64,000 nucleotides of DNA from an uncultured Collinsella sp. (GCA_902495355.1 CABUWV010000001.1:124001-188000); one strand, 5' to 3'. Positions 50,283 to 59,336 are shown, counted from the stretch's first letter. Notes: a model not told the origin generated them from the letters alone. A program made the numbers and translations.

Positions 50283-52940
50283 ATGAGTGCTGACTACCCG
50301 TCAATGACTACGGCCGAGATTCGCTCCAAGTTCCTCAACTTCTTTGAGGAGCGCGGTCTTAAGCTCTATCCTTCTTCGTCCCTCGTCCCCGACGATCCCT
50401 CGCTGCTGCTTGCCAACGCCGGCATGAACCAGTTTAAGGAATACTACCAGGGCAAGAAGACCATGAAGGAGATCGGCGCTATCTCCTGCCAGAAGTGCGT
50501 CCGCACCAACGACATCGATTGCATCGGCGAGGACGGCCGTCACCTGTCCTTCTTTGAGATGCTCGGCGACTTCTCCTTTGGCGGCGTCTCCAAGCAGCAG
50601 GCTTGCGCCTGGGCCTTTGAGCTCATCACCAAGGAGTTCAAGCTGCCGCTCGACCGCCTGTACTTTACCGTCTTCACCGAGGACGACGAGACCCACGACG
50701 TGTGGCGTTCTCTGGGCGTTGCCGAGGACCACATCTCCCGCCTGGGCGAGGACGACAACTTCTGGGCCGCTGGCCCCACTGGCCCCTGCGGTCCCTGCTC
50801 CGAGATCTACTTTGACATGGGCGAGGAGGTCGGCTGCGGTAGTCCCGACTGCAAGCCCGGCTGCGATTGCGACCGCTTCCTGGAGTTCTGGAACCTCGTC
50901 TTTACCCAGTATGACCGCCAGGAGGACGGCTCCATGCCGGAGCTGCCGCACCGCAACCTCGATACGGGCATGGGCCTGGAGCGCATGGCCGCCATCATGC
51001 AGCACAAGACCGCCAACTACGACGGCGATCTGATGCAGCACCTCATCAAGCTGGGCGAGAAGATTAGCGGCAAGACCTATGACGCCGACGATTACTCTGG
51101 CGCCAGCCGCTCCCTGCGTATCATCGCCGACCACTCCCGTGCCGTCGACTTTATGATCTCGGACGGCATCCTTCCCGGTAACGAGGGTCGCGAGTACGTC
51201 CTTCGCCGCCTGCTCCGTCGTGCCGTGTTCCACGGTCGCCTGCTGGGCATCGAGGGCGCCTTCCTGACCAAGTTCATCGACGAGGTCAACGCTCAGATGG
51301 GCGAGGCCTATCCTGAGCTGCTCAAGAACGTCGCGCTCGTCAAGGGTATCGTCGCCTCCGAGGAGGAGCGCTTCTCCACGACGCTCGACAACGGTCGCGT
51401 CTACCTGGATGAGGCCCTGGCAGCGCTTGCCGACGGCGCCGTCCTTCCGGGCGACGTTGCCTTTAAGCTGCACGACACCTTTGGTTTCCCCATTGACCTG
51501 ACTGTCGAGATCGCCGGCGCTGCTGGCCACGACGTCGACATGGACGGCTTCACTGCCTGCATGGAGGACCAGAAGGCCCGCGCCCGCGCCAATGCCAAGG
51601 GCGACGCCTGGGGCAGCTTCAACGACGTGTGGGTCGAGCTTTCGGACAAGGTCGCAGCGACCGAGTTCGACGGCTATGACAACGATGTGATCGAGGGCGC
51701 CAAGGTTGTTGCCATCGTGCGCAACGGCGAGTCCGTCGAGTCCGCTGCCGCCGGCGAGGATGTCGAGGTTGTGCTCGACCGCACCCCGTTCTATTCCGAG
51801 ATGGGTGGCCAGCAGGGCGATGCCGGCAAGCTTTCCGCCGAGGGCGTTGTTCTGACCGTTGCCGACACCAAGAACCACAACGGCCTGTATGCCCACGTCG
51901 CGCACGTTGCCGAGGGCACGCTGACTGTCGGTGCCGCTGTTACCGCCGCGCTCGACGCCGAGCGCCGTGGCTTCCTGCGCCGCAACCACACCGCCACGCA
52001 CCTGCTCGACGCCGCCCTTAAGCAGGTCCTGGGCGAGCACGTCTCCCAGGCCGGCTCGCTGGTGACGCCCGAGCACCTGCGCTTTGACTTCACGCACTTC
52101 GAGGCCCTGTCCTCCGAGCAGCTCAAGGCTGTCGAGGACCTGGTCAACCAGCAGATCTTCGCTTCCAAGCCGGTCGTGACCCGTGTCATGGGCATCGACG
52201 AGGCTAAGGCTGCCGGCGCTGTCGCTCTGTTTGGAGAGAAGTACGGCGATGTCGTCCGCGTCGTCTCCGTGGGCGCCGAGGACCAGCCGTTCTCCCGCGA
52301 GCTCTGTGGTGGCACGCACGCTGCCAACACCGCTGAGATCGGCCTGTTCAAGATTATTTCCGAGTCCTCTACGGGCTCGAACGTCCGCCGTATCGAGGCC
52401 GTGACCTCTAAGGGTGCTCTCGACTATATGGCCGACCGCCTGGCGCTCGTTGACGCCGCCGCCGCTGCGCTCAAGTGCCGCGTCGACGAGGTTCCCGCCC
52501 GCGTGGGGAACCTGCAGGCCGAGCTGCGCGAGACGTCCAACAAGCTCAAAAAGGCTCTGACCGGTGGCTCCTCCGACGCCATTTCCAGTGCCATCGAGGG
52601 TGCTGTCGAGCTCGGCGGCTACAAGCTCGTCGTCGCTGAGCTCCAGGGCCTTGAGGCTGCCGACCTGCGCAACGTATGGGATACCGTGCATCAGAAGGTC
52701 GCCGGCCCTGTCGCTTGTGTCGTCGCCAGCGTGACTGAGAAGGGCACTCCGGCCCTGCTCGCTGCCGGCTCCGATGACGCTGTGAAGGCCGGTTTCCACG
52801 CCGGTAACGTGATCAAGCAGATCGCGGGTCTGGTTGACGGTCGCGGTGGCGGTCGTCCCAGCATGGCCCAGGCCGGTGGCAAGAATGCTGCCGGCATCGC
52901 CGATGCCCTCGCGGCCGCTAAGACCGCGCTCGGCGCCTAA
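50283..52940 (+). CDS. alaS: Alanyl-tRNA synthetase
   Basis: Charges tRNA-Ala. The 885-residue class II enzyme starts with the catalytic domain (TAEIRSKFLNFFEERG, CVRTNDIDCIGEDGRHLSFFEMLGDFSF). A tRNA-recognition region follows, then the editing domain with the zinc motif HTATHLLDAAL and the later CGGTHAANT. The C-terminal oligomerisation domain ends GGRPSMAQAGGKNAAG. ATG 50283 is used, behind GAGGAGATTC. Earlier in-frame codons run into the promoter and terminator. It heads an operon with ruvX and mltG. Confidence 0.96.
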   Translation: MSADYPSMTTAEIRSKFLNFFEERGLKLYPSSSLVPDDPSLLLANAGMNQFKEYYQGKKTMKEIGAISCQKCVRTNDIDCIGEDGRHLSFFEMLGDFSFGGVSKQQACAWAFELITKEFKLPLDRLYFTVFTEDDETHDVWRSLGVAEDHISRLGEDDNFWAAGPTGPCGPCSEIYFDMGEEVGCGSPDCKPGCDCDRFLEFWNLVFTQYDRQEDGSMPELPHRNLDTGMGLERMAAIMQHKTANYDGDLMQHLIKLGEKISGKTYDADDYSGASRSLRIIADHSRAVDFMISDGILPGNEGREYVLRRLLRRAVFHGRLLGIEGAFLTKFIDEVNAQMGEAYPELLKNVALVKGIVASEEERFSTTLDNGRVYLDEALAALADGAVLPGDVAFKLHDTFGFPIDLTVEIAGAAGHDVDMDGFTACMEDQKARARANAKGDAWGSFNDVWVELSDKVAATEFDGYDNDVIEGAKVVAIVRNGESVESAAAGEDVEVVLDRTPFYSEMGGQQGDAGKLSAEGVVLTVADTKNHNGLYAHVAHVAEGTLTVGAAVTAALDAERRGFLRRNHTATHLLDAALKQVLGEHVSQAGSLVTPEHLRFDFTHFEALSSEQLKAVEDLVNQQIFASKPVVTRVMGIDEAKAAGAVALFGEKYGDVVRVVSVGAEDQPFSRELCGGTHAANTAEIGLFKIISESSTGSNVRRIEAVTSKGALDYMADRLALVDAAAAALKCRVDEVPARVGNLQAELRETSNKLKKALTGGSSDAISSAIEGAVELGGYKLVVAELQGLEAADLRNVWDTVHQKVAGPVACVVASVTEKGTPALLAAGSDDAVKAGFHAGNVIKQIAGLVDGRGGGRPSMAQAGGKNAAGIADALAAAKTALGA

Positions 52941-52957
52941 GAATCTAAGAAGTCGCT

Positions 52958-53386
52958 GTGGTTGCGCTCGCGCTGGACATAGGGGAGACCAGGATTGGCA
53001 TCGCCGTCTCGAGCCGTGATGGCAAGATGGCGATGCCTGTCAAGGTGCTTCCGGCTGCCGAGGTCACCGGTATGGCCAAGACGTTCCGCTACCTGGTTGA
53101 GGACTATGAGCCCGACATCCTGATAAGCGGACGTCCCCTGACCATGGCCGGTGAGCCCGGCCCTCAGGCCGAGCGCGTTGCCGCTGTGGCGCAAAAGATT
53201 GCCGACGAGCTCGATCTTCCGTTGGAGTTTGAGGACGAGCGTCTGTCCTCGCAAGAGGCCAAGCGTATCCTGCGCGAGCAGGGACTCAACGAAAAGCAGA
53301 TGAGGGGCAAGATCGACATGATTGCCGCCAGCCTGTTTTTGCAGACGTGGCTCGATCGTAAAAACGAGGAGGTTTCGCATGCCTAG
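52958..53386 (+). CDS. ruvX: Holliday junction resolvase-like protein RuvX/YqgF
   Basis: RNase H-fold nuclease thought to act in 16S rRNA 5'-end processing and possibly Holliday junction resolution. The 142-residue protein has ALDIGETRIGIAVSS (an Asp on the first strand), GRPLTMAGEPGPQAERV, and FEDERLSSQEAKR. These match the family acidic residues. The start is GTG 52958, 17 bases after alaS. The order alaS-ruvX-mltG is typical of Gram-positives. It overlaps mltG by eight bases. Confidence 0.92.
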   Translation: MVALALDIGETRIGIAVSSRDGKMAMPVKVLPAAEVTGMAKTFRYLVEDYEPDILISGRPLTMAGEPGPQAERVAAVAQKIADELDLPLEFEDERLSSQEAKRILREQGLNEKQMRGKIDMIAASLFLQTWLDRKNEEVSHA

Positions 53387-54812
53387 TGCTTCTGATCCGC
53401 GCCAGCCGAATCGTACACAGCAGCCGGCGTCGCGCCCTGCCCAGCCTGGCCAGCGTCCGGCACAGCCGACGCAGCGCGCAGCTCAGCCTGCCGCGCGCCC
53501 GGCGCAGTCCTTCTCTCGTTCGGCCCAACCTGTTCAACGGACGGGTCAGCAGCCTTCTGCTCGTTCGGTTCAGCATTCGGCTTCTCACGCGGCTCAGCAG
53601 CCCACTGCTCGTACGGCCCAGCCTGCAGGCGGCACCCGCTTTAAGCAGCAGGCACCTACCCAGCGAACGCAGGCCCCCCAATCGCATTCGCATCACGCTC
53701 GTGGTTCGCATGGCGTTGCTCCGGCGACCCGCTCGAGCTACAACACGCATGCTCGTCGCGGTGCTCAAAAGAAAAGCTCCCCGGTGCCTATGATTATCGG
53801 TGGCGTTGTTGCCGTGCTTGCGCTTGTCGCGATCGTTTTTTTTGTCGTGCCAGCCGTCAAGGGCTTCTTTGGCGGTGAGGGTGCGAAAGTCGTTGCAGGC
53901 CAGCAGGTTACTATCACGATTCCCGATGGTGCCTCGGGTGACAGCATCGCTTCGATTCTCTCCGAGAATCATATCGTCGAAAATCCCAAGGATTATTATG
54001 CGGCGGTGAAAAAGCTCAACGCCGATATGTCGCTCAAGCCTGGTGATTATTCGTTCACCTCACTCATGGATGCGACCAAGGTTGTTCAGCAGCTCATGGA
54101 AGGCCCCAACGCGGGCTCCAATGCGCTGACTATCCCTGAGGGCCTGACGGTCGATCAAGTCGCCGACCGTGTGGCCCAGGCCTACGACAGCATCTCTAAG
54201 GAAGACTTCCTCAACCAGGCCAAGGCCTCCAACTACGTGGACGACTATAGCTTCCTTAAGGGCGCCGCTAACGACTCGCTCGAGGGTTTCTTGTTCCCCA
54301 AGACCTATTCGTTGGGTGATTCGCCGACGGCCGATGGCGTGATTCGCGCTATGCTCGATCAGTTTAAGACCGAGTACAAGTCGCTTGACTTTGCGAGCTG
54401 CGAAGCCAAGATCAAGGAACGCTACGGTGTGGAGATGTCCGACTACGATATCGTCAACTTGGCCTCCATCGTTGAGCGCGAGGGCCTCAACGCCGATCAA
54501 CGTGCGCATGTAGCCTCGGTTTTCTACAACCGCCTTGCCGGCAAGCTCGATGGCCTGCGCTATCTCAATAGCGATGCGACTATGATGTATGTCACCGGTG
54601 GCGAGGTTACCGCCGACGACCTGCAGAGCGATAGTCCGTATAACACCTATAAGCATGAGGGCCTGCCGCCCACGCCCATCTGCTCTCCGTCGCTCGAGGC
54701 GCTCAAGGCCACCCTTGAGCCGACCGACTCCGACGACCTGTATTTCTACATTACGCAGGACGAGGAGTATTTCTCGAAGACCTACGAAGAGCATCAACAG
54801 TCTTGGAATTGA
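53379..54812 (+). CDS. mltG: Endolytic murein transglycosylase MltG
   Basis: Cleaves nascent glycan strands at the membrane and sets their length. The 477-residue protein opens with a low-complexity cytoplasmic region of about 130 residues made of Ala, Gln, Pro and Arg (AQPxxR-like repeats). One membrane segment follows (about 137-160) and a LysM-like YceG domain. The catalytic glutamate fits E366 in ASIVEREG. Downstream SDSPYNTYKHEGLPPTPI is the family signature. ATG 53379 is used with GAGGAGG upstream, overlapping the ruvX end. The long Ala/Gln/Pro tail is unusual in composition. Confidence 0.92.
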   Translation: MPSASDPRQPNRTQQPASRPAQPGQRPAQPTQRAAQPAARPAQSFSRSAQPVQRTGQQPSARSVQHSASHAAQQPTARTAQPAGGTRFKQQAPTQRTQAPQSHSHHARGSHGVAPATRSSYNTHARRGAQKKSSPVPMIIGGVVAVLALVAIVFFVVPAVKGFFGGEGAKVVAGQQVTITIPDGASGDSIASILSENHIVENPKDYYAAVKKLNADMSLKPGDYSFTSLMDATKVVQQLMEGPNAGSNALTIPEGLTVDQVADRVAQAYDSISKEDFLNQAKASNYVDDYSFLKGAANDSLEGFLFPKTYSLGDSPTADGVIRAMLDQFKTEYKSLDFASCEAKIKERYGVEMSDYDIVNLASIVEREGLNADQRAHVASVFYNRLAGKLDGLRYLNSDATMMYVTGGEVTADDLQSDSPYNTYKHEGLPPTPICSPSLEALKATLEPTDSDDLYFYITQDEEYFSKTYEEHQQSWN

Positions 54813-54814
54813 TC

Positions 54815-55312
54815 ATGAGGATTTTTAGCCCCAAACGATATGTTGCCTCGGTCGATCGCATCGACCTCGATACCCTCTGGGCCGACGGTAAGCGCGCCAT
54901 TCTGCTCGACCGCGACAACACCCTGGTGCCACGTGATACCGAGCAGGTACCCGCTGCGGTCTCCGCCTGGCTCGAGGCCGCCCATGCTAAGGGCTTTAAG
55001 CTGTGCATGGTGTCCAACAACTGGCATCGCGACCAGGTTATGGCGTCGGCGCGCGAGCTGGGGCTCGAGGCCATTAGCCACGCCATGAAGCCCGCCCCGT
55101 TTGCCTTGAAGGCGGGTCTTAAGCGTCTGGGCGCCACGGCCGACGAGTCCGTACTGATCGGTGACCAGCTGTACACCGACGTATGGAGCGGAAACTTTGC
55201 CGGCGTTGACACTATTCTGGTCAAGCCGCAGGCAACCCAGGACCTGTGGTATACGCAGATCTTCCGTATCTTTGAGCGCCGGGCCCTGCGCGACCTTCCC
55301 TGCGAGGAATAG
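54815..55312 (+). CDS. yqeG: YqeG family HAD phosphatase
   Basis: A 165-residue HAD-family hydrolase of the YqeG type. The nucleophile and acid-base aspartates lie in LLDRDNTLV (D32 and D34). The second motif is VSNNWHRD, the lysine motif is near AMKPAPFAL, and the third acidic motif is VLIGDQLYTDVW. Substrate is unknown; mitochondrial relatives dephosphorylate phosphatidylglycerophosphate. ATG 54815 is chosen just after the mltG stop. It comes before the shikimate genes, as in many Firmicutes. Confidence 0.87.
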   Translation: MRIFSPKRYVASVDRIDLDTLWADGKRAILLDRDNTLVPRDTEQVPAAVSAWLEAAHAKGFKLCMVSNNWHRDQVMASARELGLEAISHAMKPAPFALKAGLKRLGATADESVLIGDQLYTDVWSGNFAGVDTILVKPQATQDLWYTQIFRIFERRALRDLPCEE

Positions 55313-55320
55313 GTTTCGCC

Positions 55321-55854
55321 ATGTCTCAGCACATCAAACACGGCTGCGACCATATCTTCTTTATCGGCTTTTTGGGCGCGGGCAAGTCGACGCTTGCGCG
55401 CAACGTGGGCACCATGTTCAAGCGGCGTTTTATCGATACCGACCGTCTGGTCGTGCGCCGTTGCGGCAAGTCGGTAACCGAGATTTTTGAGACCGAGGGC
55501 GAGGATCGTTTTCGCGAGCTCGAGACCTCGGCGCTCCGTTCGCTCCAAAGCGAGCGCAGCCTGTTGGTTTCGTGCGGGGGCGGTATCGTCGAGACGCCGG
55601 TGAATATTGAACTGATGCACGAAATGGGTACGTGCGTGTACCTCGAGGGCGACTTCGAGGATTCGATTCGCCAGATTCGTCGGTCTGACACGCGCCCCGA
55701 TTTCCGTTCGCCCGAGCATGCTGCGCGCCTGTTTGAGCATCGCCGTCCGCTGTATCGTCAGGCCGCCGACCTTACCCTTGATATTCGCAACAAGTCCTTC
55801 GAGGACGTTTCCTACCTTTGTGCCGAGATGCTTTTGGAGCGTGGGCTGCTATGA
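55321..55854 (+). CDS. aroK: Shikimate kinase
   Basis: Phosphorylates shikimate at the 3-hydroxyl. The 177-residue protein has the P-loop GFLGAGKS (16-23), the FIDTDRLV strand, a GEDRFRELE motif and a VSCGGGIVET nucleotide-binding loop. The Arg-rich lid is near RRSDTRPDF. Length is as expected. The ATG at 55321 lies eight bases after yqeG. It overlaps the AroB-like gene by four bases (ATGA). Confidence 0.93.
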   Translation: MSQHIKHGCDHIFFIGFLGAGKSTLARNVGTMFKRRFIDTDRLVVRRCGKSVTEIFETEGEDRFRELETSALRSLQSERSLLVSCGGGIVETPVNIELMHEMGTCVYLEGDFEDSIRQIRRSDTRPDFRSPEHAARLFEHRRPLYRQAADLTLDIRNKSFEDVSYLCAEMLLERGLL

Positions 55855-56960
55855 TTCGCCGTCAACTGATCAATTTCCAAAACCGCAGCGTCGATGTCCG
55901 TGTCGGATTGGGCGCGTTCGATGAGCTGTCGCGCATGTTTGCCTCGGCCGTTGGCAAGCCTAAGCGCGCGATGGTGGTTTGGAACGACGCCACATCCGAG
56001 TGTTTTGGTGAGGTCGTTGAGCATGCGCTCGTCGACGCCGGCTTTGTCGTGTCGCCGCTAGTCCTTGAGGTTTCGCCTGCTGGTGCCACGTTGGCCGATG
56101 CCGATGCGATCTTTGGCGCCCTGTCTGCCAACGGCATTACCTGCGACGATCTGGTTGTCGCCGTTGGCGATGCCGCAACCTGCTCGGTTGTTAGCTGGTG
56201 CGCCAACCAGTGGTGTGGCCGAACCGAGTGCGCTTTGCTGCCGACGACCTTCGATGCCATGCTCACGGTCGCGACGACCATGAAGCCGCTCGTCGCCTCG
56301 TCGGCCAATGCGCTTCCCGCTATCGCGTTCCGTCCCGAACCGGGCTTGGTCGTGTGTGACCTCGACCTTGTTCGTGAGGCGGACCCCGAGGACCTCAAGC
56401 TCGGCTTTGTGGTGCTTGTTGGCACCATGCTTTCGAGCAGCAAGTCCCGCTGGAATCAGTTTACTGAGACCGTCCCCGAGATTCTCGCGGGCGAGGAGGT
56501 CGCGCTCGTCAATGCTGTTCAGTGGTCTCAGACTGCCCGCAAGGACGTACTGATGGCCACGAACCCGAGCGCCCGCCATGCGCTCGATTTTGGTAAGACG
56601 GGGGAGCGTACCCTGCGCGCCTGCTTGGGCGATGCCGCTTCGCAGATCCCTGCCTACCAGCTGTTGTCCGAGGGCATGCGTTTCGAGGCGCGCGTTGCCC
56701 ACGATGCTTGCGACTTCGATATCGATTACGTTTTTGAGGTCGATGACTGCCTGGAGGACTTTGGCATTGAGGAGCTTGCCTTCGACCTGGAGCCCACCGC
56801 GTTTATCGAGGAGTTCCGCAAGCAGCAGTTCGCCCGCTCGAACCGCAGCATGTTGCCGCTGCCCGCAGCGCTCGGCGCCATTCGTCTAACGAGTGTTGAG
56901 GACGAGGTTCTTGAGCGCCATGCTCACGCCTACTTGGCTTCCCGCAAAGAACTTCTCTAA
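55851..56960 (+). CDS. Dehydroquinate synthase-like (AroB family) protein lacking catalytic residues
   Basis: A 369-residue protein with the AroB length and fold signals: VGLGAFDELSRMFASA, DLVVAVGDAATCSVV and the LPTT strand (130-133). The usual VDSSVGGKTG after LPTT is replaced by MLTVATTMKPL. The GHxxGH-type motif with the first metal His reads ALDFGKTGERTL (244-255). The later HGEAVAxGM with the second His reads LLSEGMRFEARVA. The metal ligands are thus lost and it probably does not make dehydroquinate. It may be a regulatory or scaffolding paralogue in the shikimate operon. The ATG overlaps aroK by four bases. Confidence 0.72.
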   Translation: MIRRQLINFQNRSVDVRVGLGAFDELSRMFASAVGKPKRAMVVWNDATSECFGEVVEHALVDAGFVVSPLVLEVSPAGATLADADAIFGALSANGITCDDLVVAVGDAATCSVVSWCANQWCGRTECALLPTTFDAMLTVATTMKPLVASSANALPAIAFRPEPGLVVCDLDLVREADPEDLKLGFVVLVGTMLSSSKSRWNQFTETVPEILAGEEVALVNAVQWSQTARKDVLMATNPSARHALDFGKTGERTLRACLGDAASQIPAYQLLSEGMRFEARVAHDACDFDIDYVFEVDDCLEDFGIEELAFDLEPTAFIEEFRKQQFARSNRSMLPLPAALGAIRLTSVEDEVLERHAHAYLASRKELL

Positions 56961-56997
56961 GATTTATTGACATCCATCGTCTTTCGTATCATGTTGA

Positions 56998-57069
56998 GGG
57001 ACGGGTTTCCAATCGGTTGCGGTTCGCATGCGATTCCGACGTTCGGTTGAGACCCGTCCCGCACTTTTT
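56998..57069 (+). terminator. Long hairpin with T run before pepP
   Basis: GGGACGGGTTTC (56998-57009) pairs with GAGACCCGTCCC (57049-57060), one G-U, and a CTTTTT run ends at 57069. The loop region of 39 bases can form further pairs. A TTGACA box (56967-56972) lies upstream. The hairpin may therefore be the aroB-like terminator or an attenuator for pepP. Confidence 0.65.
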
Positions 57070-57092
57070 GAGACAATAAGAAAGGAATCTGC

Positions 57093-58223
57093 ATGTCTGA
57101 ATTTGCTGCCGGTCCTGCCGGTCGTATCGAACGTGTCCGTGCGCTGATGGTCGAGCGCGGCTACGACGCTATCGTGGTGCGCGACGAGGCCAATCTTCGT
57201 TGGCTCACGGGCGTGAAGGGCGTCTTCGACTACACCTTCGAGTTCCCGCACGCGGCGTTTATTACGGCTGACCAGTGCCTGTTCCATACCGACTCGCGCT
57301 ACCTCAACAGCTTTGAGGAGAACACACCCGCCGGCAGCCCCTGGGTCTACGACATGGACGAGGGCACCATCCCCGGTTGGGTCGCCGGCAAGATCGCAGC
57401 CAACAAGTGCCGCGTCTGCGCTGTCGAGGACGATATGCAGATCAACTTCTACCAGGGTATTCAGCGTGGCCTGGAGGACCGTTCCGTCGCCTGCATGTTG
57501 CCGCTGATGCACGACGACATCCGCAAGATGCGCGCCATCAAGGACGCCGAGGAGATTGAACTCATGCGCCATGCGCAGTCGATCACCGATGCCGCCTTCC
57601 AGCACATGCTCGGCTTTATTAAGCCCGGTATGACCGAGAAGCAGGTACGCAACGAGCTCGAGATCTTTATGTTCGCCAACGGTGCTGACAGCCTTGCCTT
57701 CGGCTCCATCGTGGCGAGCGGCCCCAACACCGCCAACCCGCATGCCGTCCCGAGCGACCGCGTGATCGAGAAGGGCGACTTTGTCCTCATGGATTACGGC
57801 GCGGGCTACTGCGATTATCGCTCCGACATGACACGCACTGTCGTGATGGGCGGGCCCACGCAGGAGCAGCTTGACCTGTACGCGCTCGTGCGCCGTACGC
57901 ACGAGGAGTGCGTCGCCGCCATCCATCCGGGCGTCGAGGGCAACGACATTTTCAAGCTTTCCAAGAAGATCATCGGCGATGCCGGCTATGGCGATTACTA
58001 CAACCATGGTCTGGGCCACGGCGTCGGTATCGACATCCACGAGCTGCCCAACTTCAACCGCAGCAAGAACACCATCGAGATCGGCTCGGTTGTCACCATG
58101 GAGCCTGGCGTCTACCTGCCCGGCGTGGGCGGCGTGCGCCTGGAGGACTACGGCGTGGTCACCGAGAACGGCTACGAGCCCTTCACCAAGACCCCGCATG
58201 ACCTCCACGTCATCGATTGCTAG
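57093..58223 (+). CDS. pepP: Xaa-Pro aminopeptidase/dipeptidase (M24 family)
   Basis: Cytoplasmic metallopeptidase that cleaves peptides next to proline. The 376-residue protein has an N-terminal creatinase-like domain (IERVRALMVERGYDAIVV). The pita-bread catalytic domain carries the five metal ligands in MDYGAGYCDYRSDMTRT (two Asp), GLGHGVGIDIHE (His), TMEPGVYLPG (Glu) and VRLEDYGVV (Glu). Length and order fit the Gram-positive Xaa-Pro peptidase. ATG 57093 follows AAGAAAGGA. The terminator and start of efp downstream indicate its own unit. Confidence 0.92.
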   Translation: MSEFAAGPAGRIERVRALMVERGYDAIVVRDEANLRWLTGVKGVFDYTFEFPHAAFITADQCLFHTDSRYLNSFEENTPAGSPWVYDMDEGTIPGWVAGKIAANKCRVCAVEDDMQINFYQGIQRGLEDRSVACMLPLMHDDIRKMRAIKDAEEIELMRHAQSITDAAFQHMLGFIKPGMTEKQVRNELEIFMFANGADSLAFGSIVASGPNTANPHAVPSDRVIEKGDFVLMDYGAGYCDYRSDMTRTVVMGGPTQEQLDLYALVRRTHEECVAAIHPGVEGNDIFKLSKKIIGDAGYGDYYNHGLGHGVGIDIHELPNFNRSKNTIEIGSVVTMEPGVYLPGVGGVRLEDYGVVTENGYEPFTKTPHDLHVIDC

Positions 58224-58245
58224 TCCATTTCGATAGATTTTTGGG

Positions 58246-58288
58246 GCGGGGCGTCCGGATAGATTCGGGCGTCCCGCGTTCTCTTTTT
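58246..58288 (+). terminator. Terminator after pepP
   Basis: GCGGG-G-CG and CCG pair with CGG, CG and CCCGC around GATAGATT, with bulges, followed by CTCTTTTT. Confidence 0.75.
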
Positions 58289-58382
58289 ATGCGCTCGCTG
58301 CAGGCGCCGTCTGCAAGTGTATAATTTCGGTCGTATGTAATTTGGACGCTTGTGCGTTCTGCCCATAACAAGAAAGGTCGCT

Positions 58383-58946
58383 ATGCCTACCATTTCTACC
58401 GCCGACTTCAAGAACGGCCTCGGTCTCCGCATCAAGGACAAGGTCTACACCATCGTCGAGTTCCAGCATGTCAAGCCGGGCAAGGGCGGCGCGTTTGTGC
58501 GCTACAAGACCCGCGACATCAAGAGCGGCCGCGTCGTCGAGAACACCTGCAACGCCGGCACCAAGTTCGAGAGCGTCATGCTCACCACCCGTGAGTTCCA
58601 GTACCTCTACAACGATGGCACCGACTACATCTTCATGGACAACGAGTCCTATGAGCAGGTTCCCGTTCCCGAGGACATGGTGGGCGAGAACTCCAAGTGG
58701 CTGCGCGAGAACGACGTCTGCCAGCTGCTCTTCGCCGACGATGAGCTCATGGGCGTGACCCCGCCGATGTTCATCGAGACCACCATCGTCCAGACCGACC
58801 CGGGCTTTAAGGGCGACACCGTCCAGGGTTCCACCAAGCCGGCCACGATCGATACCGGCGCTGTCATCCAGGTTCCCATGTACCTCAACGAGGGCGAGGT
58901 CATCAAGGTTGACACCCGCGACGGCAAGTTCGTCTCCCGCGTCTAG
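58383..58946 (+). CDS. efp: Elongation factor P
   Basis: Relieves ribosome stalling at polyproline. The 187-residue protein has the three-domain EF-P layout. The loop that meets the P-site tRNA is KPGKGGAF with K34. It has no visible modifying enzyme gene here. Domain III ends IKVDTRDGKFVSRV. ATG 58383 with AAAGGT upstream is used; in-frame codons further upstream lie in the leader. A good TATAAT at 58320-58325 marks a likely promoter but the -35 box is poor. It precedes asp23 and nusB, a common neighbourhood. Confidence 0.95.
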   Translation: MPTISTADFKNGLGLRIKDKVYTIVEFQHVKPGKGGAFVRYKTRDIKSGRVVENTCNAGTKFESVMLTTREFQYLYNDGTDYIFMDNESYEQVPVPEDMVGENSKWLRENDVCQLLFADDELMGVTPPMFIETTIVQTDPGFKGDTVQGSTKPATIDTGAVIQVPMYLNEGEVIKVDTRDGKFVSRV

Positions 58947-58970
58947 CAACCAAATCTTCTAGGAGGACTC

Positions 58971-59333
58971 ATGCCCCAGGAAATCAAGATTGACGGCATC
59001 GGCATTTCGCCCGATGTTCTGACCGCCATCGTCTCGCGCGCCGTGTCCGATGTCGAGGGCATCGCCTCCGTTGGCGTCAAGGACCTTGCCACCAACCTTG
59101 TCTCCATGATGCTCTCGTCCAAGGCCCCGGCTTCCGAGCCGGCGGTCGAGGCCGAGGTCGTCGGCGACAAGCTCGCACTCACCGTGCGTGTCGTGGTGTT
59201 CTTTGGCTATCCGTTCAAGAAACTCGCCGAGGCTGTTCGCGCCGCCGTGGTCGCCGCCATCGATGCCCAGGTGGGCGTTGAGGTCGAGCGTGTTGACGTT
59301 TGCATCGACGGCCTCGTTTTCCCCAAGGAGTAA
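58971..59333 (+). CDS. Asp23/Gls24 family protein (second paralogue)
   Basis: A 120-residue Asp23-family protein distinct from that at 13353. It shows GIGISPDVLTAIVSRAVSDVEGIASVG at the start and the VRVVVFFGYPFKKLAEAVRAAV and VEVERVDVCIDGLVF strands of the family. There is no membrane segment. ATG 58971 lies behind AGGAGGACTC. It sits between efp and nusB, as Bacillus yqhY does, so this is the YqhY-like member while 13353 is YloU-like. Its function is unknown; the Bacillus relative affects lipid metabolism. Confidence 0.88.
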   Translation: MPQEIKIDGIGISPDVLTAIVSRAVSDVEGIASVGVKDLATNLVSMMLSSKAPASEPAVEAEVVGDKLALTVRVVVFFGYPFKKLAEAVRAAVVAAIDAQVGVEVERVDVCIDGLVFPKE

Positions 59334-59336
59334 CCT

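Noticed and set aside
50301..52799. Open frame of 832 codons on the minus strand
   Set aside because: Antisense shadow of alaS with the same low-complexity composition as other shadows.
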